From Tropicimonas isoalkanivorans (GTDB taxonomy: Bacteria > Pseudomonadota > Alphaproteobacteria > Rhodobacterales > Rhodobacteraceae), in NCBI RefSeq assembly GCF_900112335.1, contig NZ_FOLG01000016.1, forward strand, positions 29,487 to 93,486: 64,000 bases of DNA, written 5' to 3'. The notes beneath the pieces were generated by a model that was not told where the DNA came from, did not search any database, and saw nothing but the letters and a program-made list of their open reading frames with translations. Both the position numbers and the translations under genes were made by a program. Of the stretch, positions 1 to 11,414 are shown one piece after another; position 1 is the stretch's first letter, and every line of letters starts with the position of its first letter.

Positions 1-303
1 AGCGCGCACGATGCTCGTGTTGAAGCCACCGCAGAGGCCGCGCTCGGAGGTCATGACCACCAGCATGTGCACCTCGTCCGACCCGGTGCCGGAGAGCAGC
101 CGGGGGGCGGTGTCGCTGTTGCCGACGGCGGCAACGAGCTCGCCCATGACGGAGCGCATCCGCTCCGCATAGGGTCGCGCATTCTCCGCCGCTTCCTGTG
201 CCCGCCGCAGTTTCGCGGCGGCCACCATCTGCATGGCCTTGGTGATCTTGCGCGTCGACTTGACGCTGTCGATCCGGTTCTTGAGGTCCTTGAGGCTGGG
301 CAT
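1..303 (-). CDS. atpG: F1Fo ATP synthase gamma subunit, N-terminal part (cut by window edge)
   Basis: Central rotor shaft of the F1 sector at the inner membrane, turning inside the alpha3beta3 ring. The gene reads leftward from an ATG at 303 and leaves the window, so only about 101 residues are visible. They begin [20 protein letters not shown], the typical gamma N-terminal helix, and reach the conserved region around [10 protein letters not shown]. It lies 13 bp downstream of atpA, so it is the third gene of the atpH-atpA-atpG operon; atpD and atpC are expected beyond the left edge. The assignment is certain at family level. Confidence 0.95.
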   Translation of the reverse strand, partial: MPSLKDLKNRIDSVKSTRKITKAMQMVAAAKLRRAQEAAENARPYAERMRSVMGELVAAVGNSDTAPRLLSGTGSDEVHMLVVMTSERGLCGGFNTSIVRA

Positions 304-316
304 CTACATTCCTCGC

Positions 317-1855
317 TTACGCGAAGCCCTTGGCGTACTCTTCCACCACAGCCTTGATGCGGTCGGCGGAATCGCCCTTCACCTTCGGGTCCTCGTTCGT
401 GATCCAGTCGAGCAGATCCTCGTGCTTGGAGTGGACGTGACGCAGCAGGCCTTCCTCGAACCGGCCAACGTCGCTGACCGGGATCTTGTCGAGGTAGCCG
501 TTCACACCGGCGAAGATCACAAGAACGATCTCCGCGTTGGTCAGCGGCGAGTACTGCGGCTGCTTCATCAACTCGGTGAGACGCGCCCCACGGTTCAGTA
601 ACTGCTGCGTGGCGGCGTCGAGGTCAGACCCGAACTGCGCGAAGGCGGCCATCTCCCGGTACTGCGCGAGTTCCAGCTTCACCGGGCCAGCAACAGATTT
701 CATGGCGTTGGTCTGGGCAGATGAGCCCACACGAGACACCGAGAGGCCGGTGTTCACCGCGGGACGAATGCCCTGATAGAACAGTTCGGTCTCGAGGAAG
801 ATCTGGCCGTCGGTGATCGAGATCACGTTGGTCGGGATGAACGCCGAAACGTCGCCGCCTTGCGTTTCGATGATCGGCAGCGCGGTGAGCGAACCACCGC
901 CATTGTCTTCGTTCAGCTTGGCTGAACGCTCCAGCAGGCGGGAGTGCAGGTAGAAGACGTCGCCCGGGTAGGCCTCGCGCCCCGGCGGACGGCGCAGCAG
1001 CAGGGACATCTGGCGATAGGAGACGGCCTGTTTGGAGAGGTCGTCATAGATGATCAACGCATGGCGGCCGTTATCGCGGTAGTACTCCGCCATGGCCGTT
1101 GCGGCGTAGGGGGCAAGGTACTGCATCGGCGCCGGGTCGGACGCGGTGGCGGCGATGACGGTGGTGTACTCGATGGCGCCGCTTTCCTCGAGCTTCTTGA
1201 CGAGCTGAGCCACCGTGGAACGCTTCTGGCCGACAGCCACGTAGAAGCAGTAGAGCTTCTTGTTCTCGTCGTCGCCGGCAGCGTCGTTGTACGACTTCTG
1301 GTTGAGGATAGTGTCGAGCGCCACGGCGGTCTTGCCGGTCTGGCGGTCACCGATGATGAGCTCCCGCTGACCACGGCCGATCGGGATCATGGCGTCGATC
1401 GCTTTCAGACCGGTGGCCATCGGCTCGTGCACGGACTTGCGTGGTATGATGCCCGGCGCCTTGACGTCGGCCACGCGGCGTTCAGCGAAGTCCACGGCGC
1501 CCTTGCCGTCGATGGGGTTGCCGAGAGCGTCCACAACGCGGCCGAGCAGGCCGTCACCGACGGGCACGTCCACGATGGAGTTGGTCCGCTTGACGACGTC
1601 GCCTTCCTTGATGTCCCGGTCGGAGCCGAAGATCACGACGCCGACGTTGTCGACTTCGAGGTTCAGCGCCATCCCGCGGATGCCGCCGGGGAATTCCACC
1701 ATCTCGCCGGCCTGGATGTTGTCGAGGCCGAAAACGCGGGCGATCCCGTCACCGACGGAAAGCACGCGACCGACTTCGGCGACTTCGGCCTCCTGGCCGA
1801 AGTTCTTGATCTGGTCCTTGAGGATTGCGGAAATTTCCGCCGCTTGCAGTGCCAT
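317..1855 (-). CDS. atpA: F1Fo ATP synthase alpha subunit
   Basis: Regulatory nucleotide-binding subunit of F1, alternating with beta in the catalytic hexamer. At 512 residues it has the normal family length. It shows the beta-barrel N-terminal domain, a P-loop GDRQTGKT near residue 170 and the alpha signature [14 protein letters not shown] near residue 365. The ATG at 1853-1855 overlaps the atpH stop as TAATG, indicating translational coupling, and atpG follows after 13 bp. No unusual residue was noticed. Confidence 0.98.
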   Translation of the reverse strand: MALQAAEISAILKDQIKNFGQEAEVAEVGRVLSVGDGIARVFGLDNIQAGEMVEFPGGIRGMALNLEVDNVGVVIFGSDRDIKEGDVVKRTNSIVDVPVGDGLLGRVVDALGNPIDGKGAVDFAERRVADVKAPGIIPRKSVHEPMATGLKAIDAMIPIGRGQRELIIGDRQTGKTAVALDTILNQKSYNDAAGDDENKKLYCFYVAVGQKRSTVAQLVKKLEESGAIEYTTVIAATASDPAPMQYLAPYAATAMAEYYRDNGRHALIIYDDLSKQAVSYRQMSLLLRRPPGREAYPGDVFYLHSRLLERSAKLNEDNGGGSLTALPIIETQGGDVSAFIPTNVISITDGQIFLETELFYQGIRPAVNTGLSVSRVGSSAQTNAMKSVAGPVKLELAQYREMAAFAQFGSDLDAATQQLLNRGARLTELMKQPQYSPLTNAEIVLVIFAGVNGYLDKIPVSDVGRFEEGLLRHVHSKHEDLLDWITNEDPKVKGDSADRIKAVVEEYAKGFA

Positions 1856-2415
1856 TAGCCGACCTCTTTCATAGCGTTCTGGAGTGCGGCGAGCTTCGCC
1901 CGGACGGACGTGTCGACCATCTTCGAGCCCACCTTTACAATAAGCCCGCCGATGAGGGACTCATCGACGGAAGTGTTCAATTTGATTTCCTTACCGAAGC
2001 GCGACTTCAGCATATCCGAAAGTTCGGCGGATTGGTCATCGGAAAGCGCGACGGCAGAAGTAACCTCGGCGGTCACCTCGCCCTTCTGATCGGCGATCAT
2101 CTCCCGCAGGGCGCGCAACATATAAGGCAGCACGAACAGCCGGCGATTTGAGGCCATGAGCCCGAGGCCATTGCGCATCGTCTGGCTCAGCCCCATGCGG
2201 TCGGCCAACGCGGTGATCGCCGCGGCCTGCTCGTCCCGGCTGTAGATCGGATCGTTGATCATCGAGCGCAGGTCGTCGGAGACCTCGAGCGCCTGCGCGA
2301 GGGCATCGACGTCGCTCTCGAGCGCGTCCAGGCTGCCCTCGTCCAGGCTCAGGTCGAATAGGGCCTGCGCGTAGCGCGAAGCAATGCTGGAGGAAATCGA
2401 AGCCGTCTCTGACAC
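1855..2415 (-). CDS. atpH: F1Fo ATP synthase delta subunit
   Basis: Peripheral-stalk subunit that ties F1 to the b subunits. The open frame extends to 2589, but the upstream part does not look coding. I place the start at the GTG at 2413-2415, preceded by GAAGGGG as ribosome binding site, which gives 186 residues beginning (M)[20 protein letters not shown]. This agrees with the usual OSCP/delta start and length. The C-terminal region contains a typical [20 protein letters not shown]. It is the first gene of the operon here; the Fo genes are elsewhere, as is usual in alphaproteobacteria. Confidence 0.95.
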   Translation of the reverse strand: MSETASISSSIASRYAQALFDLSLDEGSLDALESDVDALAQALEVSDDLRSMINDPIYSRDEQAAAITALADRMGLSQTMRNGLGLMASNRRLFVLPYMLRALREMIADQKGEVTAEVTSAVALSDDQSAELSDMLKSRFGKEIKLNTSVDESLIGGLIVKVGSKMVDTSVRAKLAALQNAMKEVG

Positions 2416-2831
2416 GTCCACCCCTTCGTTTAGTCGTGCGTACCGGCATCGGCTGTCCGGACGCGTCGTGTTCCGGGCGGCAACCGCAGTTCCCCCCTGA
2501 GATCGAAAAGCGATGTAACAGACCCGTGTTGGCCTCGCAACTCTATTGGGCGGCGCAGGAACATTGCGCGAAACCCGGATTTCGACCACGTTTCGCGAAG
2601 ACAGGAGCTATTCGCGGGTTTGAACGTGTCGCGGGCGGCGCAAATTGCGGATTTTGGTGTGCGATTGCATACACTAAATGCGGCAGCGCAGCATTTCGGC
2701 TCCAAAGGTAACGTTGCGGCAGATTGTCCGACGGGTGGTCCAAGCGCGGGATGGTGGCGCTAACCTCTCTGATAGATGCAGCCAAACGCGACGGGATCTG
2801 CGGGCAAGGCCGGCAAAATCGGGCAGAATCG
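2416..2831. other. Intergenic region upstream of the ATP synthase operon
   Basis: About 415 bp between the atpH start and the stop of the serine hydrolase gene, both on the minus strand. It must hold the promoter of atpHAG, but I could not pick a convincing -35/-10 pair. Open frames crossing it in several directions resemble no family and probably arise from GC-rich composition. I see no repeat or RNA gene. Confidence 0.5.
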
Positions 2832-3818
2832 TCACCCAGCCGAGAGAATCGGCCCGTTCAGCAGACGAATCAGCGTTCCGAAGTAACCGCCGGACCGGGC
2901 GGGCTGCGTCGGGTCCGACGTGATCGCGACAGCAAGACCGCGGCCGGGATGCGCCGCGATGATCTGACCGCCATAGCCGCGACCAAGCGCATACCCGCTC
3001 GGGGACAGGAACCAGCCGTAGCCGTAGCTCAGCCCGGAATAGGGAGAGCGGGCCCGCGGAGTGGTCGATGCCCGGATCCAGTCTGCCGGGATCACCTCCT
3101 CTCCCTGCCAGCGCCCCTCGTCGCGCAACAGCATCGCGATCCTCAACATTGCCGTCGGTCGCAGAGCCATCTCGTTGCCACCGAGGTAGTACCCCTGTGG
3201 GTCCCGGGTCCAGGCGGGGATCTCGATCCCCAAGGGCGTCCCGATCCGGGCACGGGCCTGCGCCAACAGGCTTTGACCGGTTGCCTCCGCCAGCGCCGCG
3301 CCCAGGACATGCGTGGAGCCGGTGGAATAAAGCATCCGCCCGCCAGGTTCGGCGACCATGGGACGCGACAGCGCGTCGGCGACCCAGTTGGAGGAACTAA
3401 CCCACGCTCCGTAGTTCGGGCCGGACGTGCGCTCCAGCCCGGCACGGAGGGTGACGAGGTCTTCGAGGGTAATGTCGGCAACGCCTTCGGTTGCGGCAGA
3501 CGGAATGATACCCGGCGCCACGTCGCCCAGCCGCGCCGACACATCTTCGATTTCTCCGCGGGCGATTGCCGAACCGAGGAGAAGTGCCACGATGCTCTTG
3601 GAGCAGGATTTGATGTTCGCAGGGCGATCAAGGCCGGGTCCGCGCGGCGCCTCGGCGAGGATCAGGTCATCGCCTCTTTGAATCTGGATCGAATGAAGTT
3701 GCGGCAGCCCCGCAATCGCCTCTCGGATGTCCCCGGCACCCTGGGCCGAGGCGCGGGACAGGTACGGCAAGGCCAGCGAACCGGCGATGGAGGCGGTAAA
3801 AGTGCGACGGGTCAGCAT
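2832..3818 (-). CDS. Serine hydrolase, class C beta-lactamase / D-Ala-D-Ala carboxypeptidase fold
   Basis: A 328-residue member of the beta-lactamase-related serine hydrolase family (COG1680). The N-terminus MLTRRTFTASIAGSLALPYL looks like a Tat-type export signal (RR at 4-5, hydrophobic stretch, AQG cleavage region), so it probably acts in the periplasm. The catalytic SxxK tetrad is SCSK in NIKSCSKS near residue 71. The second motif appears as YSTGS in place of YxN, and a late HPGRG replaces KTG. Such proteins range from esterases to peptidases and the substrate cannot be told. It stands alone, about 60 bp from the methyltransferase stop. Confidence 0.8.
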   Translation of the reverse strand: MLTRRTFTASIAGSLALPYLSRASAQGAGDIREAIAGLPQLHSIQIQRGDDLILAEAPRGPGLDRPANIKSCSKSIVALLLGSAIARGEIEDVSARLGDVAPGIIPSAATEGVADITLEDLVTLRAGLERTSGPNYGAWVSSSNWVADALSRPMVAEPGGRMLYSTGSTHVLGAALAEATGQSLLAQARARIGTPLGIEIPAWTRDPQGYYLGGNEMALRPTAMLRIAMLLRDEGRWQGEEVIPADWIRASTTPRARSPYSGLSYGYGWFLSPSGYALGRGYGGQIIAAHPGRGLAVAITSDPTQPARSGGYFGTLIRLLNGPILSAG

Positions 3819-3880
3819 GGCCCGATTGTGGACCGTACCGGTGCGGTGTCCACGGGGGCGGCGATCACATTGACGTAAGA

Positions 3881-4636
3881 CTATGCAGGCTTCGGCCCTG
3901 ACGGCGCATTGACCGCGTCGAGTACCCGCAGCGGATCGCGGACCATATCCTTCACCGGCGTCCCGCCCGGCGTCTGCAACTGCTTGGAGGCTTCCGCGAG
4001 GAACACGCCCCCCGCCAGCGACGAGGACAGCGCACGGCCGTAGCGTTCCAGCAACCCGGAAGACCTGAGCCAGAACCGCCGCTCGGAGGGGGGGCCGTAC
4101 AGCGCGGCGGCGTGGCGCTCCGGCTTGAACGCATGCTTGTGAAGTTGGCTCTCGAGCTGTCCCTGGGAATAGGGGCGCCCGTAGCCGAACGGAGTCGCGT
4201 CACGCCGCGCCCACAGGCCGGACCGGTTCGGCACGATCAGCAGCATCCGCCCGCCCGGGCCAAGAACCCGATGACACTCCGTCAGAAGATCCCCGGGGCG
4301 CTCGGACGTCTCCAATCCGTGCAGCAGAACCAGCCGGTCGACGCTGCCGGTATCCAGCGGCCAGAGCGTCTCCTCGCACAGGACCGATACATTGGGCATT
4401 CCGGAGGGCCAGGGCATGACACCCTGCGGCCCCGGCATCAGCGCAATGATCCGGCGCGCGGAATCGTGGTACGCGCGGAGCAGCGGCACGGCGAAGCCGA
4501 AGCCGACCACGGTCTGCCCCCGCACCGACTCGGCCGGCCAGAACGCCAGCACCTGATCGCGGATCGCTCGCTGGGCAACCCGGCCAAGCCGCGTCCGGTA
4601 GTAGAAATTTCTCAGGTCCAGCACATCTAGATGCAT
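3881..4636 (-). CDS. Class I SAM-dependent methyltransferase, substrate unknown
   Basis: 251 residues with a methyltransferase type 11 layout: a degraded SAM loop around [14 protein letters not shown] (residues 43-56), an acidic strand end around [14 protein letters not shown], and the post-motif [16 protein letters not shown] typical of the family. It is transcribed divergently from gloB; the two starts are about 70 bp apart and probably share a promoter region. In my recollection a methyltransferase of this kind often neighbours gloB in Rhodobacterales. The glycine-rich motif I is weak, so the SAM pocket is inferred. The substrate is unknown. Confidence 0.75.
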   Translation of the reverse strand: MHLDVLDLRNFYYRTRLGRVAQRAIRDQVLAFWPAESVRGQTVVGFGFAVPLLRAYHDSARRIIALMPGPQGVMPWPSGMPNVSVLCEETLWPLDTGSVDRLVLLHGLETSERPGDLLTECHRVLGPGGRMLLIVPNRSGLWARRDATPFGYGRPYSQGQLESQLHKHAFKPERHAAALYGPPSERRFWLRSSGLLERYGRALSSSLAGGVFLAEASKQLQTPGGTPVKDMVRDPLRVLDAVNAPSGPKPA

Positions 4637-4704
4637 TGCACCCGGCCTGCTCCCTCTCCATCTTGAGATCGCACCATACCGGGTCGGGGAGAAAAGGAAA
4701 CGTC

Positions 4705-5466
4705 ATGCCGCTGGAAATCGTCACTATCCCCTGCCGGACAGACAACTACGCCTATCTGCTGCATGACCCGGTCACCGGGGCGACGGCGGTGGTCGACGTG
4801 CCGGAGGTCGGCCCCATTCGCAAATCGCTGGCAGACCGGGGGTGGAGCCTGAGCGATATCCTGATCACCCACCACCACACGGATCACGTGGAGGGCGTAA
4901 AGGAACTGAAGTCCGAGACTGGCGCGCGGGTCATCGGCGCAGCGGCGGACGCCCATCGCCTTCCGCCGCTGGATGTGAAGGTCGCCGAGGGCGACACCGT
5001 AAAGGTCGGCGACGTCGAGGGGCAGGTGCTTGACGTGTCCGGGCACACGATGGGCCACATCGCCTTCGTCTTTCCCGGTGCGGCCTTTACCGCCGACAGC
5101 CTGATGGCTCTTGGCTGCGGCCGCATCTTCGAAGGCGACCCCGAAACCATGTGGACGTCGCTCAGCAAGCTTGCCGCCCTGCCGCCCGAGACGATGATCT
5201 ACTCCGGGCACGAGTACACCGAAGCGAACGGCCGTTTCGCATTGACCGTCGACCCCGACAACCAGGCGCTCAAGGAACGGATGACGGACGTGCGAGAGGC
5301 CCGCGCTGAGGGGCGCCCCACGGTGCCGTCCCTGCTGGAGCAGGAAATCGCCACCAACCCCTTCCTGCGCGCTCGAACGGACGAGATGAAGGCGCGCCTC
5401 GGGATGGCGGGCGCGTCCGATGCGAAGGTTTTCGGCGAAATCCGCCGCCGCAAGGACGCTTTCTGA
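4705..5466 (+). CDS. gloB: Hydroxyacylglutathione hydrolase (glyoxalase II)
   Basis: Hydrolyses S-lactoylglutathione to lactate and glutathione, the second step of methylglyoxal detoxification in the cytoplasm. The 253-residue protein starts at the ATG at 4705 behind AAGGAA. It carries the metallo-beta-lactamase motif THHHTDHVEG, then SGHTMGHIAF and the later YSGHEYTEANGRFAL that binds glutathione in this family. The C-terminal part LLEQEIATNPFLR is the glyoxalase II-specific domain. It is divergent from the methyltransferase; clpA follows after a 300 bp gap. Confidence 0.95.
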   Translation: MPLEIVTIPCRTDNYAYLLHDPVTGATAVVDVPEVGPIRKSLADRGWSLSDILITHHHTDHVEGVKELKSETGARVIGAAADAHRLPPLDVKVAEGDTVKVGDVEGQVLDVSGHTMGHIAFVFPGAAFTADSLMALGCGRIFEGDPETMWTSLSKLAALPPETMIYSGHEYTEANGRFALTVDPDNQALKERMTDVREARAEGRPTVPSLLEQEIATNPFLRARTDEMKARLGMAGASDAKVFGEIRRRKDAF

Positions 5467-5770
5467 CGGAGCGCCTGCGAGCATCCCCGGGGGCGACAGC
5501 CCGCCGATGTCGGGTCGAATTTCGCAAGCCGTACCCCCCTCCCCCGAGTCGCGCGAAAGGCGCCGGTTCGGCATGGTGGGCTGCTTCGGTGGGTTGGAAT
5601 GGGCCGGGATCGCCGATCACTTTTTGTGCATTCGCGGCACAGAGCGGCATTGTTGCCGAAAAAAAACTTGAAGCCACAGCCACACCCACCAAACTTTAAG
5701 GACAAGGCCAGAGGCTCCCCGCGGAGCTGATCCGCGCCGCCCTACTGGATCTGGATAAGGAGCACGCGAC
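5467..5770. other. Intergenic region between gloB and clpA
   Basis: A 304 bp non-coding stretch, more A/T-rich in its second half with an A8 run near 5659. It presumably carries the clpA promoter. The clpS gene often found just upstream of clpA is absent. The clpA ribosome site AAGGAG lies at its right end. I found no hairpin or repeat that stands out. Confidence 0.45.
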
Positions 5771-8107
<2,337 letters not shown>

Positions 8108-8112
8108 ACGCA

Positions 8113-9111
8113 ATGCCAGACTTCGGAACGGGGCGCCTGCGGGCGCCCTTTCTGCTGGCGGCGAGCCTGCTTGCGGCGCCCGCTTTGGCGGCCGGGGAGA
8201 CGAACCTGCGGTTCGGCCTGCCGCTCGTCTGCACGCTGGGCGAGGACTGCTACATCCAGCAATACGTGGACCGCGACCCCGGCCCCGGCCAACTCGACGT
8301 AGGCTGCAACGGGCTGGCCAACGATGAGCACAAGGGCACGGACTTCGGGGTGATCAGCCTGTCACAGATGCGCGCCGGCACCCCCGTGGTCGCCGCGGCC
8401 CCCGGAACGGTGCGGGGCGTGCGCGACGGGATGCCGGACATCGACACCACGGACCCCGCCGCTCCCGACGTGACCGGGCGGGAATGCGGCAATGGGGTCG
8501 CGATCTCGCATGGCGACGATTGGGAGACGCAGTACTGCCACATGCGCGAGGGAAGTGTCGCGGTGCAGCAGGGGCAGACTGTTGAGCGCGGCGAGGTGCT
8601 GGGCATGGTAGGCATGAGCGGTCAAGCCACATTTCCGCATGTCCATTTCTCTGTGCGGCAGGGCAATCGCGTGATCGACCCGTTCAACCCGGACATGTCG
8701 GAGAACTGTGGGCTTGCGGGCGACGGCATGTGGTTGACCGTCCCGCCCTATCGGCCCGGCGGTCTTCTGGCCGCAGGCGTGATCGACCGCGTGCCAGACT
8801 ATGCAGAGATCAAGGATGGTCTGCCGGTCAATGGCCTGCCGGATGCTGACCCGGACGCCGTGGTGATCTGGGCCTATGCCTTTGCCGGGCAAGCCGGGGA
8901 CGACCTGAGAATTCGTGTTCTGGACAACGCCGGAACCGTCCTTAGCCGCCAGAGTATGACCTTGCCGAAGGCGCAACCGTTCTTCTTCCGGGCGTGGGGC
9001 AGGAAGGCCCCGCCGGGCGGCTTTCCAGCGGGGAGCTATCGGGCGGTCGTCGTCCTTCGTCGCGGCGAGACGGTTCTCGACCGGCGCGTTGTCCGCTTCG
9101 ATCTGCCATAG
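8113..9111 (+). CDS. M23 (LytM-type) peptidase, exported
   Basis: Predicted zinc endopeptidase acting on peptidoglycan in the periplasm. I choose the ATG at 8113, which gives 332 residues with a signal peptide rich in Leu/Ala (FLLAASLLAAPALAAG). The longer open frame runs back inside clpA. The M23 metal motifs are HKGTDFG (HxxxD) and HVHFSV (HxH), with a GNGVAISHGDDWETQYCHM core. The C-terminal 110 residues form an extra region with no clear family. It lies 5 bp after clpA and converges on the MotB-like gene. Confidence 0.85.
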   Translation: MPDFGTGRLRAPFLLAASLLAAPALAAGETNLRFGLPLVCTLGEDCYIQQYVDRDPGPGQLDVGCNGLANDEHKGTDFGVISLSQMRAGTPVVAAAPGTVRGVRDGMPDIDTTDPAAPDVTGRECGNGVAISHGDDWETQYCHMREGSVAVQQGQTVERGEVLGMVGMSGQATFPHVHFSVRQGNRVIDPFNPDMSENCGLAGDGMWLTVPPYRPGGLLAAGVIDRVPDYAEIKDGLPVNGLPDADPDAVVIWAYAFAGQAGDDLRIRVLDNAGTVLSRQSMTLPKAQPFFFRAWGRKAPPGGFPAGSYRAVVVLRRGETVLDRRVVRFDLP

Positions 9112-9136
9112 CGCCGGGCCGATGATGTGGAAGACG

Positions 9137-9154
9137 AATTTTCGGACGAAAATT
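9137..9154. terminator. A/T-rich inverted repeat between convergent genes, possible bidirectional terminator
   Basis: AATTTTCG-GA-CGAAAATT forms a perfect 8 bp stem in the 53 bp gap between the M23 peptidase stop and the MotB-like gene stop. The stem is A/T rich but ends in T tracts on either strand, so it could stop transcription from both sides. This is weak evidence. Confidence 0.4.
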
Positions 9155-9164
9155 TGCGGCGGCG

Positions 9165-11411
9165 CTATCGCTCGGTCAACTTCAGCTCGATGCGTCGGTT
9201 TTGCGCACGGGCTTCCGGCGTGTCGGCCGGATTGATGGGCTGGAACTCTCCGAAGCCGTTGGCGGCAAGACGCTGGGGCGGGAAACCCAGATCCTCGGTC
9301 ATGTAGCGCACGACCGACAACGCGCGGGCCTGGCTCAGTTCCCAGTTGTCGCGGTAGGCACCCCCGAGGACCGGCTGATCGTCGGTATGCCCGTCGACGC
9401 GGATCACCCAATCAATGCCGTCCGGAATATCGTCGGCCACCTCGGCGAGGATACTGGCCACGCGCGCGATTTGCTCGCGCCCTTCGGCACTGATGGCCGC
9501 CGAGCCCGTCGGGAACAGCACTTCCGACGAAAAGACGAAACGGTCACCTTCGATCCGGACGCCCTCGCGACCGCCAAGGATTCGCCGCAGCTGCCCGAAG
9601 AACTCGGAGCGATAGTTCGCGAGGTCCTTCTTCTCCTCCTCCAACCGCAGCTTCTCTTCCTCCAGCCGCTTGCGTTCGGTCTCCTCCAGGCGGGCGCGGG
9701 CGTCCTTTTCGATGGCAAGCTGGGCCATGGCGCGGTTGAGGCGGGCACCGAAGTCCTGCACCTCCGCTTGCGAGGCTTCGTCGCGGGCCTCGGCGGCATC
9801 AAGCAGCTTGTTGATCTCGGCCAGGTCGTTACGAAGCGCCGCGACCTGCTGGTTAAGCAGCGTCACCTTGCGCTGCGCCTCTTCCGATTGTGCCTCTTCC
9901 TGCGAAAGTTGCGTTCGGGCTGCGGCCAGAAGGGTCGCGCGGCGTTCGGCCAGGCTCTGGGTCTCCTGCGTCTGTTGCTCGGCGGCGAGCTTTGCGGCCA
10001 GCGCGGCGGCGAGCTGGTTGCGAATGTCCTGGGCATCGCCCGTCGCGCTTCGAAGGCTCTCGTTCTCGTTCGTGAGGCGCGCCACTTCGCTCCTGAGGTC
10101 GGCCAGATCGCCTGACAGCGTTTCGATCGTTTGCTTGGCCTCCGCGAGGGCGGCCGCGCTATCCTGCCCCGATGAGCGCGCAGTGTCCCGTTCGGTGGTC
10201 AGGCGCGTCACATCCTCCTCAGCGGCTGCCAGCGCCTGGGTCCGGGCGGCCAATTCGGCTTCAGCCTCAGCCAGGGCCGCGGTATCCTGTTCGGCGGTGG
10301 AAAGGCGCGCATTGAGCGCCTCGCTTCGGGAGCGCAGGTTGGCATTTTCAGTGACCAGCTCGCCAATCCGCGCCTCAGCCTCGTTGAGCGCCTGAGCCGT
10401 TGTGGTCGCCCCACCGCGCGCCTCTTCCAGCGCGGCCGTCAGGCGGGCGCGCTCGGCCTCAGCCGCCGCGAGCGCATCGCGCATCCTTTGGGTCTCGGCT
10501 TGCGCCTCGGCCAGCGCGGCCGCGGTTGCCGCACCCTCCTCGCTCTGCGACGCGAGTTGCTCCTGAAGGTTCGAACGGGCGAGAAGCGCGGCGGCGAGGC
10601 GCTCGTCGAGTTCTTTCTCGGCCGATTCCGCCGCGGCGAGCAGGGTCAGGGTTTCCTCCGCCCGACGCCGCTGATCTTCCAGCGCCAGTGTCATGGCGGT
10701 CAGTTCGTCTTCCGCGCCGCGCAGTTTGTCCCGCAACGCTTTCGCGGCGGCGGCTTCGGCGAGGCGGTCGGCTTCCTTGCTGTCGAGTTCCTCTTCCAGA
10801 GTTCCCTTTTGCCCCTCGAGGTCGGCGACAAGGGCCTCCAGCGCCTCGCGCTTAGCCGCGGCGAGCCGGGCCTCCTCCGTCTGGGCGTCGATCTCGCTCC
10901 GGGCCGAGGCAAGCGCGGTCTGGAGCGAGTCGCGTGCGTCCGTGACCTGGTCGAGCTCGCTGGCCAATTGCTCGCCTTCCGCACGAGCCGTATCCCGCTC
11001 GGTCAGGAGCTCGGCCACCTGCGCCTCGAAATCCGTGATGCGCGTGGTCGCTTCCGTGAGTTCCTGCTTTTGCTGATCGACCTGCGAGGTGAGCGAGGCG
11101 ATGAGCGCGGTCTGCTCGTCCGCCTTCTGCTGAGCCGTGGCGAGGGACTCGCCAAGCGAGCCGACTTCACGCGTGAGATCCTCGTTGCGGTTGCGTTCGA
11201 AGCCGAGCGCGTCGGCGAGTTGCGCCACTTCCGCGCCGAGCGTGTCCAGCTCGCTCTCCTGCCCGGTGATCGTTTCCCGCAGCATGAACTGCACGATCAT
11301 GAAGATCGACAGGACGAACATCAGCACCAGCAGCAGCGCCGTCATCGCGTCCACGAAGCCCGGCCAGATGGAGGCGTTGAAGCGGTCGGATCTGCGGCGG
11401 GAGAGAGCCAT
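9165..11411 (-). CDS. MotB/OmpA-like protein with a single TM helix, very long coiled coil and C-terminal peptidoglycan-binding domain
   Basis: 748 residues in three parts. Residues 15-45 form one membrane helix with GFVDAMTALLLVLMFV; Asp21 sits where MotB has its proton-binding aspartate. Residues about 50-610 are Ala/Glu/Arg/Gln-rich heptad-like sequence, a long coiled coil. Residues about 635-748 are an OmpA/MotB domain with RVDGHTDDQPVLGG and the NRRIEL C-terminal signature that contacts peptidoglycan. The gene lies 3 bp downstream of a MotA/TolQ-like gene, so the two probably form a proton-driven complex in the inner membrane. Annotated relatives are usually called peptidoglycan-binding or OmpA family protein; the cellular job is unknown. 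There are no flagellar or Tol genes nearby. Confidence 0.8.
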   Translation of the reverse strand: MALSRRRSDRFNASIWPGFVDAMTALLLVLMFVLSIFMIVQFMLRETITGQESELDTLGAEVAQLADALGFERNRNEDLTREVGSLGESLATAQQKADEQTALIASLTSQVDQQKQELTEATTRITDFEAQVAELLTERDTARAEGEQLASELDQVTDARDSLQTALASARSEIDAQTEEARLAAAKREALEALVADLEGQKGTLEEELDSKEADRLAEAAAAKALRDKLRGAEDELTAMTLALEDQRRRAEETLTLLAAAESAEKELDERLAAALLARSNLQEQLASQSEEGAATAAALAEAQAETQRMRDALAAAEAERARLTAALEEARGGATTTAQALNEAEARIGELVTENANLRSRSEALNARLSTAEQDTAALAEAEAELAARTQALAAAEEDVTRLTTERDTARSSGQDSAAALAEAKQTIETLSGDLADLRSEVARLTNENESLRSATGDAQDIRNQLAAALAAKLAAEQQTQETQSLAERRATLLAAARTQLSQEEAQSEEAQRKVTLLNQQVAALRNDLAEINKLLDAAEARDEASQAEVQDFGARLNRAMAQLAIEKDARARLEETERKRLEEEKLRLEEEKKDLANYRSEFFGQLRRILGGREGVRIEGDRFVFSSEVLFPTGSAAISAEGREQIARVASILAEVADDIPDGIDWVIRVDGHTDDQPVLGGAYRDNWELSQARALSVVRYMTEDLGFPPQRLAANGFGEFQPINPADTPEARAQNRRIELKLTER

Positions 11412-11414
11412 GCG

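Noticed and set aside
944..1858. Long plus-strand frame opposite atpA (304 codons)
   Set aside because: Antisense shadow of a high-GC gene; composition is His/Val/Asp-rich with no domain. Similar shadows opposite clpA, the MotB-like gene, the P-type ATPase and the SQR gene were dropped for the same reason.
2436..2711. 91-codon frame in the gap upstream of atpH
   Set aside because: It overlaps the atpH start region, has no ribosome site and resembles no family.
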